DNA from: Cephalotus follicularis
Taxonomy: Eukaryota; Streptophyta; Magnoliopsida; Oxalidales; Cephalotaceae
Direction of reading: 5' to 3'
NCBI GenBank assembly: GCA_001972305.1
Contig: BDDD01000713.1
Coordinates: 124,001 to 188,000 of the forward strand
DNA length: 64,000 bases
Below are positions 1 to 9,626 of this stretch, piece after piece; position 1 is the first letter of the stretch, and each line of letters begins with the position of its first letter. A program made the position numbers and the translations under genes. A model generated the notes under the pieces. That model was not told where the DNA came from. It saw only the letters and a list, made by a program, of their open reading frames with translations, and did not search any database.

Positions 1-47
1 TGGCTATTGTGTAATTGGCAAATATTTCAAGGGACTCATAGTATGAC

Positions 48-143
48 CCTACGCTCGGGGGGTTCGGGGGTTCCGCTCCCCGATGAGTGGATGGGGGGTC
101 CCATTGCCCGAATAGCGGGTAGGGTCTCGGGGGCAGCGCCCCC
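48..143. repeat. GC-rich hairpin cluster
   Basis: An island of G and C runs in otherwise AT-rich DNA. The clearest hairpin is GGGGGC-AGC-GCCCCC at 129-143, a perfect 6-bp stem with a 3-base loop; a second imperfect one pairs the G runs near 56-68 with CCGCTCCCC near 72-80. Similar GC hairpins are common in plant LTRs; function unknown. Confidence 0.6.
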
Positions 144-644
144 AAAAGAAAACGGAAATTGGTTAATGCTTTGGACTGGAAATTCTGGCTTAAGCGCCGA
201 CAGTTCCAGGTAAAGAGTCGATGCTTTGGAGGCAACCGACGATGCTCCAAATGTAAGCTTCGTCGCTTCAAGATCAAGTATTGAGGTTGACCTGGACGAG
301 ACTTAAAGCGGTGACGCTTTGTAGGAAAGTGTCAGCGGTTTAGTCAGGATAGAAGTTGGAGAACTCAGGATAAGCCCGTGACCGGCGACGCTTAGGGATA
401 AAGAGTTGACGCTTTACCCTGTGTCAGGTGCAGAATTCTAGATTTTTATCCTGTTTCGGAGGATTTAAATGGATTGTAGGACACTTGTCAAGCAAGTAAA
501 GGAAGACTTATGTTTATCTACTGGAAAGGGGTAGGTGGCATCATTGGATTGGATGGAATTCCATCACATGGGCAACTAGGAGGCAAACTCACATGGGTGA
601 GGTCATGGATGACACCATGCAAGATTGGCCTCCAAGTTTCCCTC

Positions 645-655
645 TCTTTATATAT
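645..655 (+). promoter_or_regulatory. TATA-like box of the leftmost LTR
   Basis: CTTTATATATG preceded by a pyrimidine-rich stretch and followed by GA-rich leader sequence, the usual order in plant LTR promoters. It fixes the likely sense strand as plus. No experimental support. Confidence 0.4.
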
Positions 656-1328
656 GTGGGAAATTTCAGCTGAGAAATGGTTAGTTTTCTGCTGAGATTA
701 GAGAGGAGGATGCTTGGGAGAGAAGAAGAGGAAGAGTTCAAGTGAGGTAAGGAAATTCTATACCCATTTTCACCAAAATTTCCTCTGTTTTACTTCCAAA
801 TTATGCAGCAGATAGTTTTATTCATATCTTGCTCATTTCTTGATTAAAGTTTGAATGGTTTAATGTTTTGGAAACTTCAAGATGTCTACTTTAACGGTTA
901 TGTTTTATGCTTCTCGAAATTCTATCGAATTCTTGATGAGAATCCCTGTTTCATTCTACTGCTCATGTTCTATATAGAAGCTTTGACTTTAAAAATTCAT
1001 AACGGATTCGATTCTCAACCAATTTTTATGATCTTGAGCTTTCTGAATTCGTAAATATGTATACTTTAATGTTTATGTTTTAAGTTTTCTATGAAAGTGT
1101 TTATTTCTATATGAAAATAAAGATTTAGGAATGTTATGCAAAGCTGTTTTATAAATGTTTTTGAGTTAAATTACTCAAAGTGATGAAAATGCTTTATGGA
1201 TTGTGAATGGAAATGAAATGAATGTTTCTACATGAGAAACCAGTTTTATAAATGTTTAACGATGATGTTTTATGAATGATTTGAGATGATCACTCAAGGT
1301 ATTAAGAAAGATTTTATAAAATGATTTT

Positions 1329-1625
1329 ATGAATGCATTTGAGTTAACTACTCAAATGAAGAGAAATATTTTATGAATGCATTTGAGTTAACTACTCAAA
1401 TGAAGAGAAATGTTTTATGAATGCATTTTAGTTAAGTACTCAAATGAAGAGAAATGTTTTATGAATGCATTTGACTTAACTACTCAAATGAAGAGAAATG
1501 TTTTATGAATGCATTTGAGTTAAGTACTCAAATGAAGAGAAATGTTTTATGAATGCATTTGAGTTAATTACTCGAATGAAGAGAAATGTGTTATGAATGC
1601 TTTGAGCTGGTCACTCAAAGTATTA
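1329..1625. repeat. 44-bp tandem repeat with a hairpin in each unit
   Basis: Units start at about 1329, 1373, 1417, 1461, 1505 and 1549, exactly 44 bp apart, with a decayed seventh at 1593. Each contains TTGAGTTAACTACTCAA or a variant, in which TTGAGT pairs with ACTCAA, followed by ATGAAGAGAAATG. Scattered single copies of the same fold (TTTGAG...CTCAAA) lie just upstream near 1160 and 1280, so the array probably expanded from a dispersed motif inside the LTR. Confidence 0.85.
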
Positions 1626-1663
1626 AGAAATGTTTTATGAAATGAATTTATGAATGAACAACT

Positions 1664-1735
1664 ACTGGATTGCGATCCAGTGAGGATTAATCTCATAAAG
1701 ATTAATGAATGAACCACCCTTGGATTGCGATCCAA
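1664..1735. repeat. Two palindromes of the form TGGATTGCGATCCA
   Basis: ACTGGAT-TGCG-ATCCAGT at 1664-1681 and TTGGAT-TGCG-ATCCAA at 720-735 of the second kilobase (1720-1735). The core is identical in both while the outermost bases differ and still pair, giving two small stem-loops 56 bp apart. Confidence 0.75.
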
Positions 1736-3446
1736 AGGGAAGGAATCTGAGATGGATTAATGTTAATGGAGTGTAAAGTGCTCACGGACATGCATGTGAT
1801 GTAAGGATAGTAATCGGGGATTGCACAATGCCCCGGTGAAGCGGTGTGAAAGGGTTCATTAAAGGTTCATGACCATTAAGTTTTATGAAATGTTCTGTTT
1901 CACGAGATATGAACAGAAAAAAGGTTTTAAAGATGTTTTGTTTATGAATGTGAAGAAAATAATTTTACTGATGTTTTCAAGTATGGCTGTGATACAAGCC
2001 AAAAGAAGGTATGATTGGAAAACGTTTTTGATTGTTTTCAAGTATGTCAGTGTTATACACCAGAAAATGTATGATTTTAGAAATGTTCTGATTTTACGAA
2101 AACTATCAGAAATAATGGGTTTTGATAGTGAAATGTACTGGTTTTATAAAACTAGAAGATGATTTTCAATGATGTTTTGAAATGTATGATGTTGAAATGT
2201 TTTGATAAAGATTATCAAAAATAACGGATTTCGATAACGTTTTATGACTATGATTATTACTGGGCTCTTTAAAGCTCACTCCTTTCAATGTCTTGTTTTC
2301 AAATAAATCTTCCAGGAAACGTTGAACGCGAAGTTGCGAGATTTAGAGGAAGTTCGTAAAAGAAGTGTAAGCAAAGGAAGTATGATATGCTATGATGTTA
2401 TGTTTTAACGTCATGTGTTAATATTTTCTGCCATGTAACGTTTTAAGATAAACGTTGTGTAGATGTTAAAGTAAGGAACGGAATGCTATAGGTTATGATG
2501 TTTTTATGTAAGATGATGATATCAAAAGTTATTGAACATACTTGAGAGCATGAGAAGTTAATGGTAAAGGTGAGTATATGATTGTTTTATGATGTAATAA
2601 GTTTATGCTTTTCTGCTGTGTAAGGTTACCTGTTAAGTGATGTACAAATGCAAAAGTATTAGAAATGATTATGATAATGAGAATATGATATCTTTGAAAT
2701 TTGGAGACCAAAGATGTAAGCATATTGTGATCCTGTGAAGTTATTGAATACGATGTGATATTTCTGTTGAGTAATGATGTTAGGTTTTAAATCTAAGTTA
2801 AAATTAAATGGTTAATGGATCGTTAAATGATTAAACGATTTGATGGTCAAAGGTCACACCCACGTAACGCACCGATTCCTCGAGGCTCGCTTTGAGCGTA
2901 AAATGGACTCGGGTTGGGGGCGTTACAGTTAGCTTCTATTATAAAGAATTGTTGATGGCTTTGTTCTTTTCATGGATTCTCTTATATTTGTGTTCTATAC
3001 TTTTGATTTCAACCTATATTTCTTTCAGCACATCTGACCTTCATGGATGTAATAGGGAATGACTTGTCCCAACTCACTTAGTCATTTGGACTAACCCCTT
3101 CCCAGTTTTCTATTTCAGATGACGACGATCAGTTGCTAAGTCAGATTAGTAGAGGATGGACCATGAGAGCAAGGCATGCCTACCAGAGTGCAACACTTGC
3201 ATATCATTCACGACATCAGATTTTAAATTATGCATTATTTACGTATTGCATAAACGTTTTACATTTATGGTCTGCATTGAAGGGTTGAACCCTATTTTCT
3301 TTTCATGCTTGAAAAGTATAGTTGAGGCAGAGCCCAACCCATTTTTATCAGCTTTAAAATTGTGGTTTGCTGAGGGCTGAGTTCATTTTATAATTCCTGA
3401 TTCTTCCTTCGGGAGATTGGATATAAACTGTGTTTTTCTTTATATG

Positions 3447-3479
3447 GGGCATAGTCCGATAAATGGATACTACATGCTC
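3447..3479 (+). other. Conserved bulged hairpin in U5
   Basis: Helix segments GGGCAT/ATGCTC, AGT/ACT and CCG/TGG close an ATAAA loop with small bulges on the 3' side; the two departures from the sister copies are G-U type pairs. It lies 184 bp from the LTR end. Equivalent copies: 9104-9136, 12343-12375, 19123-19155 and a decayed reverse copy at about 14066-14098. Confidence 0.7.
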
Positions 3480-3590
3480 GATTTTTGTAACAATTTAGGA
3501 GTTAGAAAAATTTTCAAGTTTTTGTAAAAAGTCTTTAACTTAATGAATTCTTTTTATGGTTTTAAGAAGTTTTCAGTTAAGGTTTAGGAT

Positions 3591-3629
3591 ATCACGTGGA
3601 GGTTTTCGAAAGGAGACTTGCCACGTGAT
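3591..3629. promoter_or_regulatory. Inverted pair of G-boxes near LTR end
   Basis: ATCACGTGG and CCACGTGAT form an inverted repeat of two CACGTG cores separated by 21 bp, about 35 bp before the LTR terminus. CACGTG is the established bZIP/bHLH G-box core. Each of the sister LTRs (near 9247-9285 and 12476-12512) keeps one of the two cores. Confidence 0.6.
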
Positions 3630-3668
3630 GGTCACATCTGTCTCGGTTGGGATGGGCGTGACAATTTT

Positions 3669-3680
3669 TGGTATTAGAGC
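3669..3680 (+). other. Primer-binding site, tRNA-iMet type
   Basis: TGGTATTAGAGC lies 5 bp after the LTR end, one base from the canonical TGGTATCAGAGC complementary to the 3' end of initiator methionine tRNA. It fixes orientation as plus. Confidence 0.9.
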
Positions 3681-5110
3681 GATGTTTTAGATTCTCTATA
3701 CTTTTAAAGTGAAATGTTTTCATAATTTTGAAGAAAAGAGAAAATGATTTTAAAGTCATTCATATCATGCATTGCCTGTAGACATTTACATCAGGAATTA
3801 TATGCAAGTGTTATGTGTTCGGTAGCATGCCTCATGGTCAAGGAGATTGGTCCCACTGTGGACAAAGATAGTGAGATCTTTTAAGATTACCAGATAGACG
3901 GATCGTGTAGAATTAGAGTAAGATGTAAGGATAAGGATTATAAGACTGGAGTTATTCTAGGATGTTATATTCGTTTTGGGTAGCGGCCGAGTTAGCCGCG
4001 AGGACGATACCTTTCCCCAATCGCTTTATTAACAAATGCGTTTGAACCAGAGTTCCAACGGGCTATAGCCTAGTTATTCTAGACTTTATGAGTTGTTAGA
4101 CCACGATGTTCAGAACAGAGACTTTAAATGCATTGGAGGAACTATTTTAGAGTTCTTGCATACGTTTCAGGACAGGATCACAGCGATGAATCGTTGACAG
4201 TGACGAATTGTTAGAAAAGGTTCATGCAATCATTATAGTACATTTCTGTTGGGCAATTGGTAGGAACGTAGCGGAGTACAGTGAAGGATTTAGCCTATAA
4301 GGGTTATGTCTAGAAGACATCATCTTTTGTGGACAAATTTCGGCCCTATGTAGATCTTTATAGAGAGGGATTCGAACCTCGAGCATAGGGTGCAAATGAT
4401 TAAAGACTATGATTATGCTAACAAATACCCCAGGGCAATGTAGACACGGTTACAGATGCTTTGAGTAAGAAGTTTTCTATATCTCTTGCTCATCTTCGGA
4501 TGAATTGTCCATTGTGTTAGAGGGGTAAGATCATTGCACATGAACCTGTCAGCCTTATGCATGGGATAATCGCCTAGTGTTGATTGATTTGCCTATGATA
4601 AAAGCTATCAGGCTAGTGACATGACACTTTCACAACGTTGAATGGTTGGTAATACTAGATACACATGTCAGGATATTATTGATAAGAGCAATATGTGAGG
4701 GCCAACTGATAGCTCTAAGTAGGCTGAAGAGTTCGCAGATAGATGTCACGTGGATATGAAGTTTCAGCTTGATGAAAAGTGTTCTTATGGGCATTCTATA
4801 CAAGAGTGATTAAGTTTGGGAGACGTGAAGGGCTCAGTTTCAACAACATGTATCTATGATAACTTCCATGTATCAATACTGAGGAAGTACTTTGAACATT
4901 GAGTAAGTTTGTTAGTTGTGGACTGCTTAGAACTGAAATGTGAGGAAGTATCAGTACAGATCCATGATAGACGAGATCAGGCCTTTCAGAGGAATCACGT
5001 GGTAGAATACTACTGGGAAGTATAAGGAGCAAGATGAGCAGAAAATGCCTAGATTGCTTCCCTGTGATGTGAGAAAATTTTGAGGACAAAATTTTAAAAG
5101 GGGGGGAGAT
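3681..5110 (+). pseudogene. Relic gypsy pol fragments and 3' leader
   Basis: Heavily broken coding debris. Near 4440 a stretch resembles the RNase H end with a TDALSK-like motif; near 4860-5100 the plus-strand translation has the FHVS...RKY type of the integrase tail and then an FEDKIF-like stretch before the purine tract, as in Tekay-type elements. No gag, protease or complete RT is recognisable. The interior is far shorter than an intact relative and has numerous breaks. The purine tract just before 5111 primes plus-strand DNA in this family. Confidence 0.6.
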
Positions 5111-7999
5111 TGTGACACCCCGTGTCACATTTAAGGTGTGTGGCATACAATATTTCGTGAGTGCATTTTATTATTGTTGTTGTTATTAGTTATTAACATA
5201 ATTATATTATTTATAAAAAAAGAGAGAGAGTGTGTGTGAAGTGCCCGCGCTTTCTAGAAAGTGCCAGGCACTTCATAAGGAAAAATAAAAAGAACAAAGG
5301 CACGGGCGCATAGTGCCCATGCCATTGATGAAGCAAGATAAGACGAGCGGGAGAATGGGAGAATGGGCATGAAATGGAGAAAAAGAAAGAGAGTTAGTGG
5401 GTGAAAGCAGAAAAAGAAGAGAAAGATAGAGGAAGAAACAGAGAACGGGAGCAGTGAGAGAGGCGCGCAAGAAAGAGAGATGATGGCGAGCAGCGACGAT
5501 TTTGCCAACGTCGCCATTGTCGTCGGCAGCCCAGGTGAAAAGATGAGTCCTTCAACCTTCTTCTTCTTCTCTGTTATCTTTTTCTTCTCCATTGAAGCTT
5601 CTTCTCCATTGACGCCGAAGCGTGAAGCTTCAATTTCAGCGTCGCCCTTCCTCCGCTGTGATTGTTTTTGGTGAAGGCCGAGTCAATTCAATGGATTTGG
5701 CATGGCAATGAATGGAATCAGTTGTCGCTAGGAGCTGAAAATTTGGTTTGACAGTGAAGAAGAGAAGGAGAAAAATCGGCTGTTGGCAATGGAATCTCCA
5801 TTGTTGCAAGCCGTCAGTTTTAGTGAGGTAGGGTTATACTACTTGCTTTGAATTTCATTTTGAATGGTTACACAAATTGTTTCTTTTCAAGGATTGCAAC
5901 TGATTTTTTTTGGATTATGTGAGCATATTGGGATAGTAATTGAATTATATAAATGTGGAATTTTATTTATTCTTAGAATTCTTGGCTTAGTGTGATTTGG
6001 GGTACTAGTACTAATTATTGAATTAATTTGTTTATGTGTTATATGTGTAAGAACATGGAAGTTGATAAGAGGAGTAGGTATGTAATTGAAAGTGACTAAG
6101 GACAATTGGAATTTCATAAACTACTCACTAATTGTGTGCTCCTAGTTTTCTGGTTGTGTACAGATAAAGAAGGAATGATTTCTTGCTAAGGTTAGAAGAT
6201 ATGAAGGATAATAGTCTTAGTAACTTGTGTTCATCAAGAAAGTTAGGAGACTTTGGCCTAATAAGTAATCATGAAGTAGTGATATATCAAGTGATAAATG
6301 GTAATGATAAGACCTATAGATGAATGGTTGGTTGTTGTTGCGAACGATTGTATTAAGTTATTGATATCGGCATCTATAGCAGTCATGATGCCGAAATGAC
6401 GTTTTAGTCACTTTTTTGACCTAGAGTGGTTCAATCTGACTTGAAATTTTAATGGTAGACCTTAGGATAGCTTTAAATATTACCTGTAAAGTTTTGTGCC
6501 AAACAGACTTGGTTTGGACCGAAAAGTGCGAAGTTACGCTAAAATCGTTTTGAAACGGTGATTTTACAAAGGAACTTATAGCTCTGCTAATCCGTTTGAA
6601 TTGATTTTTTAGCATCAGGCTTCTAGATATATTTAAACACATTACTGAAATTTTGGTGTCAAACGGATATGATTTAGGCCAAAAAGTCTCGTTTTTGCAG
6701 TTTTTACGGAAAAATTAGTTCAAACCTTAGTTTTTCAAAGTAGCTCGGTCATCATTTTGACTTTATTTTTTAGTGGTAGACTCTTGGGTAGGAATAAACA
6801 TCTTTCCCAAAGTTTCAACTCCATTAGATTTTTAAAATTTGTAAAAATGGTGTTAACTTTGCTTTTGCGGAAAACTCGTTTAGTAACGACTTTTCAAAGG
6901 CGACTAAAGCTTAGCTTGTTCGTTTCACTCGAATTTCGAATGAAAAATTACTGAGATCTTTTAATTATGATCTAGAAAGTTTCACTTTGATACGACATGT
7001 TAATGCATAAGTAGCTCATACGTGTATTCATGCAGAGTTAATGATATGATCAATGATAATGGAGCTTTCAGTCCATGACGGGGAATCCGATAGTCAAACT
7101 AGATTTCAGCATCCAGTGAGACGCGGATCCTGTGGATGATCCAGAGCATCAAGGGGCTAGTTTGTGGGGGGTTATTGACATTGATACAGTGAGTGGGACA
7201 TTCCCTTCCTTATTATTATGAGATTCTTGTTTATTACATGTCCCCTGTTCTCTGTTTTATGATTTGGTCAAGATTTGTATGCCCGGTACGTCTTTGGTAA
7301 CTTATATTTCTTGGCTTGATATGATTCTGAGTGATTAGTTCACCTTCTTATACTGTGTTACATTGTGATCTTGCTATGATACTTGAATTCAGATGCTGGG
7401 TATTATATAGTCTGTGACAGTAATAATGGTCTGTTTGATCGGGATTTGAATCCCACGACTTATGTTGAGCTTGTTATTGACTGTTATATGATAGACTCTG
7501 AGTGACTAGGTCACTTTATTGTTTTTCTTTATGTATCGTTGATGTCGTACTTTGTATTCTAATGCTGGGTACTGTATGAGTTATGACATGTGATACCTAC
7601 CGGTCCAAGGTGAGGTGTATGTTCAACGCTCAATTCTTCTTAGCGTGCCCATTGGTCTATGATAGGGTGTAATGTGGAGACTGCCCCCGGGTTCCATACC
7701 TAGATCTGTGGCATACTATTGTTTATGATGGTATGCTGAGTATGAGTGCAGCAGAGCTGCTCCATTACTCACCGGTCGGACTATGTTTGGTTATTTGATT
7801 GCACATGATTTCTTAGTGAGGGCCAGGGTCCGTGCGTTGAGATACGCCGGCCCCTCGTGCGAAGCAGAGCAGAGGATATACAGCCTATGTGGCTGGGATG
7901 ATGACATGAGATATGGAGGTGGCATGAGATATTGCATCGGTGCATGAGGACGATGATATGAGGAGGATGAAATGAGATGAGATGATTGTTGATATGTTT

Positions 8000-8150
8000 T
8001 ACACGTACGCCCCTCGGGCGAGGGTAGAGGGGGTGCGTGCATAGTAGGCTCCCAGGCGAGGATAGGGGGTGAGTGCAGCATAGTAGGTCCCCGGGTGAGG
8101 TAGGGGGTGAGTGCAGCGTAGTAGGCCCCCTCGGGCGAGGGCAGATGCAG
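8000..8150. repeat. GC-rich minisatellite inside LTR
   Basis: Three to four imperfect units of roughly 45-50 bp built on GTGCAGCATAGTAGG followed by CCC...GGGCGAGG. The unit has opposed C and G runs that can pair. It explains the long proline-rich open frames on the minus strand, which are not genes. Confidence 0.7.
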
Positions 8151-8214
8151 TGCTACACTGAGGTATGTAGTGGGCTGATATGAGATGACAGTATAGCATC
8201 CAGCATCCAGTATT

Positions 8215-8410
8215 CAAGACAGCACAGTAGTTTCAGTATTTCAGTCAGCATAGTAGTGCTAGTATTCCAGATAGCACAATTGTGTCAGTATTCAGATATC
8301 ACAGTTGTGTTTATATTTCAGATCGCACAGTTATATCAGCATCCCAGATACCATAGTTGTGTCAGTATTCCAAACAGTATAGATGAGTCAATATTCCAGA
8401 TATTATATCA
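8215..8410. repeat. Short tandem array (about 29 bp unit)
   Basis: Six or seven degenerate copies of CAGTATTCCAGATAGCACA with variable spacing. The array is absent or reduced in the shorter relative at 9627-12544 and contributes to the length difference between the two LTRs. Confidence 0.65.
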
Positions 8411-9103
8411 TATGGGCACATTTGTTGTTTTTCTGATTTCATTCGAGACTCATGATATTTCATCCTACTCTGATTTCATTGTGACCTTGTTATACTCGGA
8501 TTGTATTGTCTTTAGTTATATTGTTTTATTTCAGCAATTGACCAGATGTTTACTTTAAGCTTATAGTTCAGTTACAGTTATTGTGTTTCCAGCTCCAGTA
8601 TTGAGTTTTAGATTCTATTATAAAGAATTGTTGATGGCTTTGGTTTTTTCATGGATCTCTTATATTTGTGTTCTATACTTTTGATTTCAGCCTATATTTC
8701 TTTTAGCACATCCGACCTTCATGGATGTAATAGGGAATGCCTTGTCCCAACTCACTTAGTCATTTGGACTAACCCCCTCCCAGTTTTCTATTTTAGATGA
8801 CGACGAGCATTTGTTAAGTCGGATTAGTAGAGGATGGACCATGAGTGCAGCACTTGCATATCATTCACGACATCATATTTTAAATTATGCATTATTTACG
8901 TATTGCATAAACGTTTTACATTTATGATTTGCATTGAAGGGTTGAACCCTATTTTCTTTTCATGCTTTAAAAGTATAGTTGAGGCATAGCCCAACCCATG
9001 TTTATCAGCTTTAAAATTGTGGTTTGCTGAGGGCTGAGCTCGTTTTATAACTGCTGATTCTTCCTTCGGGAGTGTGGATATAAACTGTGTTTTTCTTTAC
9101 AGG

Positions 9104-9136
9104 GGGCATAGTCCGATAAACGGATACTACATGCCC
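9104..9136 (+). other. Conserved bulged hairpin in U5
   Basis: GGGCAT/ATGCCC, AGT/ACT and CCG/CGG stems close an ATAAA loop, fully paired in this copy, 184 bp before the LTR end. It is immediately preceded by TTTTTCTTTACAG, which resembles a 3' splice site. Confidence 0.7.
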
Positions 9137-9320
9137 GATTTTCGTAAAAATTTAGGAGTTAGAAAAATTTTCAAGTTTTTGTAAAAATTCTTTAACTTTA
9201 TGAATTCTTTTTATGGTTTGAAGAAGTTTTCAGTTAAGGTTTAAGATATCACATGTAGGTTTTTGAAAGGAGGATTGCCACGTGATGGTCACATCTGTCT
9301 CGGTTGGGACAGGTGTGACA

Positions 9321-9626
9321 ATAGAGGGTTCTTTATCCTCGTCCTTCAAGAGATCCGGACCCTAAGTCAAAAATCTGAGCTTTGAGGTCCGAGAAGTAAC
9401 ACTCCTCGAGTGTGTGTTTTTTTTTGAACCAGGACTCCTGAGGTCAAGACGGAAGCCGGAGGAGTCTTTTTGAAGATGTCTATTGATGAATATCTGACAG
9501 TCCATTTAATGTGGAAGTGGCATGTCAACTACCAGTCAAATCACCATGAAAAGACTGCAAGCTTTTGACATAGTTCATTCAATGCATAGGAATTACTAGA
9601 ATAACGTTGCTCGGAGACAGCTAGAG
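9321..9626 (+). other. Tat-like LTR (U3) segment
   Basis: Non-coding sequence between two gypsy LTRs. Continuity with 12550 onward across the solo LTR is shown by the TAGAG duplication. No gene or RNA seen. Confidence 0.55.

Larger units (their letters stand above)
1..2927 (+). mobile_element. 3' part of a long gypsy-type LTR, cut by window start
   Basis: The stretch ends in GGGGGCGTTACA, a typical LTR 3' terminus, and abuts the interior of a different LTR at 2928, so it was probably inserted there. A TATA-like CTTTATATATG lies at 645-655, so sense is plus and everything downstream would be transcribed LTR (R/U5). No credible coding region is present; the short open frames are AT-rich noise. 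The segment contains GC-rich hairpins (about 48-143), degenerate GTCGAC-type palindromes (about 210-415) and an array of 44-bp repeats (1329-1625). The 5' end, its duplication and any internal domain lie outside the window, so whether it is a solo LTR or the 3' LTR of an element cannot be told. Superfamily is inferred from length and ending only. Confidence 0.6.
2928..3663 (+). repeat. 5' LTR, 3' portion
   Basis: Collinear with the last 720 bp of the 3' LTR at 5111-9320, including the U5 hairpin (3447-3479) and paired G-boxes (3591-3629), and followed directly by the primer-binding site. It starts abruptly at the end of the foreign LTR at 2927. Confidence 0.85.
2928..9320 (+). mobile_element. 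Ty3/gypsy element with giant LTR and relic interior
   Basis: Parts in order: the 3' portion of the 5' LTR (2928-3663, ending GGGCGTGACA), a tRNA-iMet primer site (3669-3680), a shrunken interior (3664-5110), a purine tract just before 5111, and a complete 3' LTR (5111-9320, TGTGACACCCCG to GTGTGACA). The two LTR segments match closely over 2928-3663 against about 8600-9320. The rest of the 5' LTR is displaced to the left of the window by the LTR ending at 2927. The interior is about a quarter of the usual size for the clade and has many breaks, so this is a long-dead, deletion-reduced copy. The right flank is Tat-like LTR sequence; the left duplication is not visible. Confidence 0.85.
5111..9320 (+). 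repeat. 3' LTR, 4.2 kb
   Basis: Starts TGTGACACCCCG immediately after the purine tract and ends GTGTGACA. In order it holds a promoter-proximal GA-rich leader with a GTGAAA donor-like site (about 5535), three diverged copies of a block containing GGTAGAC or similar (about 6440-6950), a GC-rich minisatellite (about 8000-8150), a second short repeat array (about 8215-8410), the U5 hairpin and a G-box. The solo LTR at 9627-12544 is a relative about 1.3 kb shorter. Open frames on either strand here are low-complexity by-products. Confidence 0.88.

Noticed and set aside
7791-8217. Proline/histidine-rich open frames on the minus strand
   Set aside because: They arise from a GC-rich minisatellite within the 3' LTR.
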